Of a DNA stretch of 64,000 bases, positions 58,391 through 64,000 are shown piece by piece (position 1 is the first letter of the stretch; the number at the start of each line of letters is the position of its first letter). The position numbers and the translations under genes were made by a program. Where the stretch lies: NCBI RefSeq assembly GCF_000337735.1, contig NZ_AOHX01000025.1:249163-313162 (forward strand), in the 5' to 3' direction. The stretch comes from Natronorubrum sulfidifaciens JCM 14089 (GTDB lineage Archaea; Halobacteriota; Halobacteria; Halobacteriales; Natrialbaceae). The notes below the pieces were generated by a model, which saw only the letters and a program-made list of their open reading frames with translations, did no database searches and was not told the origin of the DNA.

Positions 58391-59200
58391 CTCGCCGGGC
58401 CACTCGTCGGCCTCGAGTGGCTCACCCGCGAGAAACGCCTCGATTCCATCGCGTGCAGCCGCCGTCGTACAGAGCGCCCCGAAGCGTTCGTTGGAGTACT
58501 CGAGGGCGTCGTCGTACTCTCGGTCGAACATCTCATAAACCGCTCGTTTACCCATCTGAACCGCCGTTGGGCTCTTGCGTGCGATCGTCTCGGCGAGTTC
58601 GAGGGCGGCCACACGGTGCTCGCCGTCCGGGGCGACACGATTGAGCAGCCCCCACTCGAGGGCCGTCTCGGCGTCGATCAGTTCGCCGGTCAGGACCAAC
58701 TCGAGCGTTCGCTTTCTGGTGAGGGCGTTCATCAGTGGGACAGCTGGACCCATACAGAACAGGCCGACCTTGGGCGCTGTCGCCCCGAACTGGGTCCCCT
58801 CGGCGGCCACGGCCAGATCACAGGCGGCGACCAGCCCGATCCCGTTGGCGGCCGCATGGCCGTGAGCCGCGGCGATCACCGGCGTTCCGATCTCGGTTAC
58901 GGTCTGGAACGGTGCTTCCATCACGGTGACCCACTCCTCGTACTCCGCTTCGGTCTCGTGGTCGCCGTGCTCGGAAAGGTCGATCCCAGCCGAGAACGTC
59001 TTCCCGGCCCCATCGATGACGATCGCCCGAACCTCGGAATCCGCCTCGAATGCGTGTAACGCGTCGTCGAGGTCCCGTGCGAGCCTCGTGCTGAACGTGT
59101 TCATCGCCTCGGGCCGATCGAGGGTGATCTGTCCGACGTAGCCGTCGCGGCTGACTGTCACTGACTCGAACTGCTCGGTGGTCGCTGGATCACTCGACAT
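58388..59200 (-). CDS. enoyl-CoA hydratase/isomerase family protein
   Basis: 270 residues. Crotonase features: ITLDRPEAMNTFSTRLARDL, VIDGAGKTFSAGIDLSEHGD (first oxyanion block), IAAAHGHAAANGIGLVAACD (second oxyanion hole) and KVGLFCMGPAVPLMNALTRK with the active-site loop. C-terminal FDREYDDALEYSNERFGALC and AFLAGEPLEADEW trimer helix. It acts on acyl-CoA in fatty-acid or branched-chain degradation; the exact reaction among hydratase/isomerase types is open. Confidence 0.9.
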   Translation of the reverse strand: MSSDPATTEQFESVTVSRDGYVGQITLDRPEAMNTFSTRLARDLDDALHAFEADSEVRAIVIDGAGKTFSAGIDLSEHGDHETEAEYEEWVTVMEAPFQTVTEIGTPVIAAAHGHAAANGIGLVAACDLAVAAEGTQFGATAPKVGLFCMGPAVPLMNALTRKRTLELVLTGELIDAETALEWGLLNRVAPDGEHRVAALELAETIARKSPTAVQMGKRAVYEMFDREYDDALEYSNERFGALCTTAAARDGIEAFLAGEPLEADEWPGE

Positions 59201-59414
59201 GATAGTTCACGTAGTTATGTGTGATGACAACACGCACTATGAATCGATCGGTCGGCCGCTGGCGCTGTGTTCGACACGAGTGGCCGAACCACGTCGATTT
59301 GGGGCGCTCGAGTCCCAGCAGCGCGCCAGCCCGACACGACGACCACGACGGCACAAGACGAATGGCTGCGAAAGGATCATTAGGCACGCCACTCGAACAG
59401 TTCAGTGAGAGTGA

Positions 59415-59702
59415 ATGGCCTGGGAATGCGGAATCGACGGCTGTGGAGCGGTGTTCGAAGACGCCGAGTCGACGATCGTCCATCAAGCGACGGAACACAC
59501 CCGACAGGAGTGTCAAGTCTGTGGCACGGTCGTTCCTGACGGGTATCTCGCGATTCGACACGCGTTCACCGAGCATAGCCGCGCCGAATACGTTCGTGCC
59601 TACGGCGCGAGCTCCGAAGAAGTCCGCAACCGGGAAGAGCTGTTAGAGGCGATCGACGACGTCGCGGATATGGAAGCGATCGCCACCGAACTGAAGCGAT
59701 AG
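59415..59702 (+). CDS. small C2H2-like zinc finger protein (DUF7565-type)
   Basis: 95 residues. MAWECGIDGCGAVFEDAEST gives C-x4-C, followed by HQATEH, then QECQVCGTVVPDGYLAIRHA and HAFTEH, so two C2H2/C4-like fingers. The C-terminal helix (EEVRNREELLEAIDDVADME) is acidic. Haloarchaeal family that I recall as DUF7565, function unknown. Convergent with nusG across a repeat-rich gap. Confidence 0.7.
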   Translation: MAWECGIDGCGAVFEDAESTIVHQATEHTRQECQVCGTVVPDGYLAIRHAFTEHSRAEYVRAYGASSEEVRNREELLEAIDDVADMEAIATELKR

Positions 59703-59764
59703 GGACGCTCGCGACGGCGCACCCACTCTACACGGCAGTTGCGTCACCCCTCAAACGGGGGCTG

Positions 59765-59793
59765 AAAAAGGCTCGACGAACGACCGTTCGTCG
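59765..59793 (-). terminator. intrinsic-type terminator downstream of nusG
   Basis: On the minus strand CGACGAACGGTCGTTCGTCG (59774-59793) folds as a 7-9 bp hairpin and is followed after four bases by a TTTTT run (59765-59769). This is the clearest hairpin-plus-T-tract in the window and would end the secE-nusG message. Confidence 0.6.
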
Positions 59794-59912
59794 CTGTATT
59801 CACCGTGGCAGAGCCGCGCTGACTGCTTGCCGAGCGCGTTAGCGCTCGTCACTGTCTGCTTACGGGCGTGTTGCGCCCGTTCGCATGGTCCGACGAACTA
59901 CCGTTCGTCGCT
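59774..59912 (-). repeat. duplicated hairpin and intervening hairpins at the nusG 3' end
   Basis: The 22-mer at 59774-59795 recurs at 59891-59912 with one difference (G/T on the plus strand), 117 bases apart. The second copy spans the nusG stop codon. Between them are two more perfect 7-bp hairpins: CGAGCGC-GTTA-GCGCTCG (59831-59848) and ACGGGCG-TGTTG-CGCCCGT (59862-59880). The block looks like an insertion or tandem duplication with terminal direct repeats. Confidence 0.65.
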
Positions 59913-60335
59913 ATCGAGCACGCGAATCTGGTCCCCACGAACCGTCACGGGAATCGGAACCGTTGCCTCGTACAGTTCGACAGTCACCTGATCTTTGCCT
60001 TCGTCGATGCGCTGGACCTGGGCTTTCTCGCCTTTGAACGGACCAGCGATGAGTTCGACGATGTCCCCTTCGGCGATTCCCTCGACGTCCGGCTTCGGCG
60101 AGAGAAAGTGCTCGACCTCCGAGATGTCGGAGGTGCCGGGCACGATACTCCGGGCGTGGGGAATGTCCTCGAGGACACGGTTTAAAACCGCGTTGTCCTC
60201 CGCTTCGACCATCACATAGGAGGTCAGCGAATCGGGTGCGAGCGCGGCGTGAATCTCCGGCTCTTCGCGGTTGATGATCATGTCTGCGACGGTGCGCTCT
60301 TGGCTCGCCGTGGTCTTAACTGCGTAAATTCCCAT
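59898..60335 (-). CDS. nusG: transcription elongation factor Spt5 (archaeal NusG)
   Basis: 145 residues. NGN domain: [48 protein letters not shown] and VEHFLSPKP. Then a KOW domain, [20 protein letters not shown] and [14 protein letters not shown]. It binds RNA polymerase with Spt4 and promotes processivity. Its start shares one base with the secE stop (TGATG). The last codons lie inside a hairpin duplicated 117 bases downstream. Confidence 0.95.
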   Translation of the reverse strand: MGIYAVKTTASQERTVADMIINREEPEIHAALAPDSLTSYVMVEAEDNAVLNRVLEDIPHARSIVPGTSDISEVEHFLSPKPDVEGIAEGDIVELIAGPFKGEKAQVQRIDEGKDQVTVELYEATVPIPVTVRGDQIRVLDSDER

Positions 60336-60508
60336 CAGAAACCACCAGTCAGGAAGACCATTACGACTCCGATAAGGAAGCCGATCAGCCCGATGAGCAG
60401 GATTCCTGCGCCGGCGATTTTTGACACCTGAAGGAACTCCTCAGTCGTGGGTGTCGTCGCCATCTTCAACACCCGAACGTACGAGGTCAGGTCGTACGGA
60501 ACGTCCAT
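60335..60508 (-). CDS. secE: protein translocase subunit SecE (Sec61 gamma)
   Basis: 57 residues from the ATG at 60506-60508, reading [20 protein letters not shown], then [20 protein letters not shown] and [17 protein letters not shown]. The amphipathic helix with P-T-x-E-E-F and the single C-terminal transmembrane helix are diagnostic of archaeal SecE. It clamps the SecY channel. Conserved pairing with nusG, one-base overlap. TATA GATAAAAGA lies 24-32 bases upstream of the start. Confidence 0.92.
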   Translation of the reverse strand: MDVPYDLTSYVRVLKMATTPTTEEFLQVSKIAGAGILLIGLIGFLIGVVMVFLTGGF

Positions 60509-60531
60509 ATATGTCTAGTTACAGCGCTGCT

Positions 60532-60540
60532 TCTTTTATC
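60532..60540 (-). promoter_or_regulatory. TATA box of secE-nusG
   Basis: Minus-strand GATAAAAGA, 24-32 bases before the secE ATG; predicts a leaderless secE-nusG mRNA. Confidence 0.55.
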
Positions 60541-60615
60541 TGTCTTTCGTGTCTGCTGGCACTCGAGTGCGAGACTGCTTTCCCACCAGTATCGAGAGCC
60601 GGCCGTCCGGATCGA

Positions 60616-61731
60616 TCAGGGCAGATCGACATCCGGCCGGGGCTCGAGGGTGAGATCGACCGTCTGGCGCTCGCCGTCGCGAATAACCTCGATCGTGACG
60701 GTCTCGCCGGGAGCCGTTTCGAGGGCGAGCGTCGACGAGAGCTGGCTCTGGTTGGGAATCTCCCGATCACCGATCGCAACGATCACGTCGCCGTCGGTGG
60801 GGACGGCGTCACCGTCGACGGTAGTTATGCTGGCTGCCGGCTCGAGAACCCCGTCCGCGGGCGCGTTCGGCGCGATCTCGGTGACCAGCACGCCCCGTGG
60901 CTGCTCGAGGTCGTTGGCGTCGGCGATTAGCGGTCCGACGGGGAGGACGCTGACGCCCATGTAGGGATGGTCGTACGCGCCATCCTCGATCAGTGCGGGG
61001 ACGACGCGGTCGGCGAGTAACCCGGAGATCGCAAAGCCGATGGCCTGTCCCGCCCCGGCGAAGACGACGCCGACGACATCACCCTCGAGGTCGACGAGTG
61101 GGCCGCCGCTGTTGCCGGGGTTGACCGGCGCGTCGGTCTGGATCGCCGCCGGGATCGAGAACCCGGTCGGACTCGGGAGTGAGCGGTCGATGCCGCTGAT
61201 GATGCCCTGTGAAATCGACGCGTCGAGGCCGAGGGGGTTGCCAAGCGCGAGCACTTCCGCGCCGATTTCGGGCGCGCCGTCGGCAAACGCGAGGCCGCCA
61301 GGGCCGTCGGGCATGTCGTCGACGGCGAGCACGGCGAGGTCGCTGTGGATATCCGTCCCGACGACCGAAACCGTCCGCCACTGTTCGTCACGAAACTGGA
61401 GTTCGATTTCGCTTCCGCCGGCGACGACGTGGTGGTTGGTCACGACGTGCTCGTCGTCGATGACGAACCCGGAGCCGAGCCCGCCGGCCTGCTCCTCGTC
61501 GGTCCCGAAGACGTTCACGAGCACGACGTCGTCGATGGTCTCCTCGTAGACATCGACGTAGAGGCGTTCAGTGTCGGGTACACCGTCCTGAATCGCACCA
61601 CTCGAGTCACCCGTCGTCGCCCGGAGACGGGACTGCGCGGACGCGGAGCCACTGGCACCGAGCGCCGTGACGGTCCCGGCAGCCAAACGCAGCGCTCGCC
61701 GGCGAGTGATGGTCTCTTCAGTTGGAGACAT
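60616..61731 (-). CDS. HtrA/DegP-type serine protease with PDZ domain, Tat-exported
   Basis: 371 residues from the ATG at 61729-61731. Tat signal TRRRALRLAAGTVTALGASG followed by an AxA-like ASAQ cleavage site. S1C protease domain: VVTNHHVVAGGS (His), IHSDLAVLAVDDMP (Asp) and APVNPGNSGGPLVDLEG (Ser in GNSGG), with a complete triad. A single PDZ follows (residues ~270-365: YMGVSVLPVG, GVLVTEIAPNAPADGVL, GDVIVAIGDREIPNQSQL). It probably removes damaged exported proteins. Same strand as secE but with its own stop 75 bases before that promoter. Confidence 0.92.
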   Translation of the reverse strand: MSPTEETITRRRALRLAAGTVTALGASGSASAQSRLRATTGDSSGAIQDGVPDTERLYVDVYEETIDDVVLVNVFGTDEEQAGGLGSGFVIDDEHVVTNHHVVAGGSEIELQFRDEQWRTVSVVGTDIHSDLAVLAVDDMPDGPGGLAFADGAPEIGAEVLALGNPLGLDASISQGIISGIDRSLPSPTGFSIPAAIQTDAPVNPGNSGGPLVDLEGDVVGVVFAGAGQAIGFAISGLLADRVVPALIEDGAYDHPYMGVSVLPVGPLIADANDLEQPRGVLVTEIAPNAPADGVLEPAASITTVDGDAVPTDGDVIVAIGDREIPNQSQLSSTLALETAPGETVTIEVIRDGERQTVDLTLEPRPDVDLP

Positions 61732-61900
61732 GCCCGTTGCCACCTCGAGGAGCCCAATAAATCATTCACCAGCACGCCCACCTCACTCGGCCGGTCGGAC
61801 CGACCCCCGGCCGCTGCCGGCCGACGCTTATTGACGCTGGCGAGCGAGAGTGACGTATCCGAACCGCTCGCTGACCGTCTCCCTACAGCACTACCCTCAG

Positions 61901-63847
61901 ATGGAGTACCCACCACTTCGTGACTACGGAATCATCGGCAACGACGACCGCTGTGCACTCATCAGCCGTCAGGGGTCAATCGACTGGTGTTGTTTTCCAC
62001 ATCTCGAGTCGCCGAGCGTCTTCGCTCGGATTCTCGACGCCGATCAGGGCGGTCAGTTCGCCGTGTACCCGACCGCCGACCACGAGTCGAATCACTGCTA
62101 TGCCGATCGAACGAACGTTCTCGAGACGACGTTCGAAACCGAGCGCGGACAGGCGACCGTAACCGACTTCATGCCGATTCGAGCCGGTGGAATGCCAAGC
62201 GATGAGCGCTTTCAGCAGGCGATCTACCGTCGTCTCGAGTGCGATCGGGGATCGATCGAATTACGACTCGAGTTCGAACCGCGGTTCGACTACGCCCGCA
62301 GAGAGGCGACGCTGGAGCCGACGGCCGACGGTGTCCGCGCCACGAGCAGTGATGAGCCAGCGGGCGACGACAGGGCCGAAGCCACGGACAGGGAGGCCGA
62401 TACTGGCAGCGAGCAGCTTCACTTGATCGGTGACCTCGAGTTCGCAATCGATGAGACGGAATCGTCGGCGACGGGAACGGTGTCGCTCACGGCGGGCGAG
62501 CGGTGCTGGGTTGGTGTCCAGTACGGTGGCCGAGAGCCAATGGCGTCGGTTGATCGACAAGCCACGCTCGACGAGACGAAACGATACTGGCGCGAGTGGC
62601 TCGGCTCCCGTGATGAGGTCCCAGCGCCGATGCCCGAGCGCTGGCACGAGATGGTCGTCCGCTCGGAGCTGCTGTTGAAACTGCTGATCCACCACGAGAC
62701 GGGAGCGATTCCAGCCGCCGCGACGACCTCGATCCCCGAAGCGATCGGCGAGCCACGGACCTGGGACTACCGATACAACTGGATTCGTGACGCGAAGTTC
62801 ACCGTACAGGCGTTACACGATACGGGTCACCGACAGGAGGCCCGCGACTACTTCAACTGGTTTGCGGACATCGCTCGACGCGATCCAGCGGAGATTCAGC
62901 CGCTGTACGGTCTCCACGGCGAGACAGCCATCGAGGAGCACACGCTTGAGCATCTCTCGGGCTATCGCGATACGGGACCCGTCCGGATCGGAAACGGAGC
63001 CGCCCCACAGCGGCAACTCGACGCATACGGGACGATCGTGCAGGCGATCTACGAGACGATCCAGTTCGACGAAGACATTCCACTCGACAGCGACGACTGG
63101 AATGCGATCTGTGACATCGTCAGCTACGTCTGTCGACACTGGGACGAGCGTGATGCCGGTATCTGGGAGTTTCGAGACGAACGGCGGCACTTCCTTCACT
63201 CGAAACTGTTGTGCTGGGTCGCACTCGATCGGGGAATCGCACTCGCAACCGAAAACGACTTCGAGGCACCTCTCGAGGAGTGGCGCGAGAACCGTACCGC
63301 CCTCCGCGAGGCCATCGAGGACCGCGGATTCAGCGAGAACGCAAACAGCTTCGTCCAGCACTTCGAGACCGACACGACGATCGACGCGACGGCCCTCTTG
63401 ATACCGATCTACGAGTTCCTCCCGCCCGAAGACGACCGCGTACAGGCGACGATCGACACCGTTCTCGAGCAGTTGACGACCGACGACGGACTCGTCGTTC
63501 GCTTCGTCGACAGCGATATCCGCCGGGACGAAAAGAAGGCGTTTTTCCTGTGTTCGTTCTGGCTGATCGACGCGCTCGTCCTCTCGAACCGTCTGGATCG
63601 CGCCCGGGAGTACTTCGAGCATCTGCTCGAGTACGCGACACCGCTCGGCCTGTACTCCGAAAAGGTCGATCCCGAAACCGGCCAGTTGCTGGGGAACTTC
63701 CCACAGGCGTTCTCCCACCTCGGAGTGATAAACAGTGCCACGTACCTGACGCGTGCGCTCGAGTGCGATGGCGAGGTCACGCCGGCGGATTTCAATCCCG
63801 CAAACGTCGAAACGCTGTTTCGCCGCGGCGATTCACCGGAGCCGTAA
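61901..63847 (+). CDS. glycoside hydrolase family 15 protein (glucoamylase/trehalase-like)
   Basis: 648 residues from the ATG at 61901 (MEYPPLRDYGIIGNDDRCAL). The N-terminal beta-sandwich includes LISRQGSIDWCCFPHLESPS. The (alpha/alpha)6 catalytic domain starts near residue 250 and shows EPRTWDYRYNWIRDAKFTVQ, with WDYRYxWxRD as the GH15 signature, and HDWDERDAGIWEFRD-type text (WDERDAGIWEFRDERRHFLH), in which the Glu of GIWE is a catalytic candidate. Archaeal relatives act as glucoamylases or trehalases; trehalose use would suit an osmolyte economy. Divergent from the HtrA gene. Confidence 0.9.
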   Translation: MEYPPLRDYGIIGNDDRCALISRQGSIDWCCFPHLESPSVFARILDADQGGQFAVYPTADHESNHCYADRTNVLETTFETERGQATVTDFMPIRAGGMPSDERFQQAIYRRLECDRGSIELRLEFEPRFDYARREATLEPTADGVRATSSDEPAGDDRAEATDREADTGSEQLHLIGDLEFAIDETESSATGTVSLTAGERCWVGVQYGGREPMASVDRQATLDETKRYWREWLGSRDEVPAPMPERWHEMVVRSELLLKLLIHHETGAIPAAATTSIPEAIGEPRTWDYRYNWIRDAKFTVQALHDTGHRQEARDYFNWFADIARRDPAEIQPLYGLHGETAIEEHTLEHLSGYRDTGPVRIGNGAAPQRQLDAYGTIVQAIYETIQFDEDIPLDSDDWNAICDIVSYVCRHWDERDAGIWEFRDERRHFLHSKLLCWVALDRGIALATENDFEAPLEEWRENRTALREAIEDRGFSENANSFVQHFETDTTIDATALLIPIYEFLPPEDDRVQATIDTVLEQLTTDDGLVVRFVDSDIRRDEKKAFFLCSFWLIDALVLSNRLDRAREYFEHLLEYATPLGLYSEKVDPETGQLLGNFPQAFSHLGVINSATYLTRALECDGEVTPADFNPANVETLFRRGDSPEP

Positions 63848-63875
63848 CCGACGGCCGGGACCCAAGCTACGCTTC

Positions 63876-63933
63876 GTCGAACAGCGCAAATCGAAGATTT
63901 GCTGGCTTGACTTCGCTTCGCTCAGTCAAACAG
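63876..63933 (-). repeat. short palindromic insert flanked by direct repeats in a dehydratase 3' end
   Basis: GTCGAACAG (63876-63884) and GTCAAACAG (63925-63933) are 9-base direct repeats (8 of 9) 49 bases apart. Between them are GCAAATC-GAA-GATTTGC (63886-63902), a perfect 7-bp hairpin, and TTGACT...AGTCAA (63907-63912 / 63924-63929). Removing one 49-base unit restores a minus-strand reading EELFDEA-stop, so the insert appears to have supplied a new earlier stop codon. Confidence 0.55.
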
Positions 63934-64000
63934 CTCCTCGCCGTCGATCATGTGTTCTTCGACAGCGTCCATGTCGAGGGAGACACCCAGCCCCGGTTTC
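63922..64000 (-). CDS. C-terminus of an enolase-superfamily sugar acid dehydratase (5' end outside window)
   Basis: The last 25 codons read KPGLGVSLDMDAVEEHMIDG followed by EELFD and stop. The 'PGLGVxLDxDAVxEH' ending is typical of the mandelate racemase/muconate lactonizing group, for example D-gluconate or D-galactonate dehydratase. The stop codon belongs to a small palindromic insert; a further LFDEA-stop occurs 49 bases downstream. Only the tail is visible, so the substrate class is a guess. Confidence 0.55.
   Translation of the reverse strand, partial: KPGLGVSLDMDAVEEHMIDGEELFD

Noticed and set aside
1-64000. CRISPR array, provirus or insertion sequence
   Set aside because: No regularly spaced repeats, integrase, transposase, capsid or att-like duplication of a tRNA were found on reading both strands.
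1-64000. tRNA or rRNA genes
   Set aside because: No intergenic stretch shows a TTCGANTC-type T-loop with a matching acceptor stem; gaps are short and mostly explained.

Overview
The window reads as chromosomal DNA of a halophilic archaeon, most likely of the Natrinema/Haloterrigena/Natronorubrum kind (class Halobacteria). The signs are very high GC, highly acidic proteins, TATA boxes about 25-30 nt before start codons (leaderless transcripts), Tat signal peptides, HTH_10/Bat, HalOD1 and TrmB regulators, and archaeal information genes (Rpb4, L21e, EF1-beta, NusG/SecE, NreA, KsgA). The genus is an inference. No tRNA, rRNA, CRISPR array, transposase or integrase was found, and no gene-free stretch exceeds 300 bases.

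Layout. 1-5.7 kb: end of a DNA methyltransferase, an NhaC antiporter with a TRAM-like partner, and small regulators, including two divergent Bat-type HTH proteins. 5.8-11.9 kb: a glutathionyl-hydroquinone-reductase-like enzyme, two SDRs, a zinc alcohol dehydrogenase and an HD phosphohydrolase. 11.9-24.2 kb: a sugar island with two Gfo/Idh/MocA oxidoreductases, a sugar-isomerase-like TIM barrel, a complete CUT1-type ABC importer, a TrmB regulator and a PfkB kinase, followed by a nitroreductase. 24.5-27.9 kb: a two-gene MetE-like methionine synthase operon and a PQQ-type beta-propeller lipoprotein. 28-32.3 kb: the archaeal translation/transcription cluster L21e, Rpb4, DUF655, KsgA, with MscS and HemK2 behind it. 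32.4-36.9 kb: an MBL-fold hydrolase, an Rnl3-type RNA ligase, its 'RNA ligase partner' HARP (protein-only RNase P homologue) and an MFS transporter. 37-45.6 kb: EF1-beta, a four-knuckle zinc protein, NreA, several membrane proteins, CinA-C and an aminotransferase. 45.6-54.4 kb: a zinc ribbon gene, an ArsA/Get3 ATPase, UspA, a tautomerase, an SLC13 transporter, an SDR, endonuclease V and a rhomboid protease with an N-terminal zinc finger. 54.6-57.2 kb: the operon DUF5788-polX-Mut7-C. 57.3-64 kb: PHP protein, enoyl-CoA hydratase, nusG-secE, an HtrA-like protease, GH15 and the C-terminus of an enolase-superfamily dehydratase.

How they work together. The sugar island looks like an uptake-and-oxidation module: the importer operon ends in one Gfo/Idh gene, and the importer and the second Gfo/Idh gene share an upstream motif. 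The two MetE-like proteins appear to be a split enzyme in which one half lacks the zinc ligands. RNA ligase and HARP are neighbours in an arrangement whose function is not known.

Most unusual signal. Five elements of 81-86 bp begin exactly on the stop codon of five unrelated genes (consensus start T(A/G)A(T/G)AC, mostly followed by GG). Each has outer inverted arms and an inner hairpin and ends in an ATGA-like tail. At least three truncated copies sit at other stop codons. Two further 3'-end insert-like structures, at nusG and in the C-terminal codons of the dehydratase, are flanked by near-perfect direct repeats. Together these suggest small palindromic elements that settle at gene ends.
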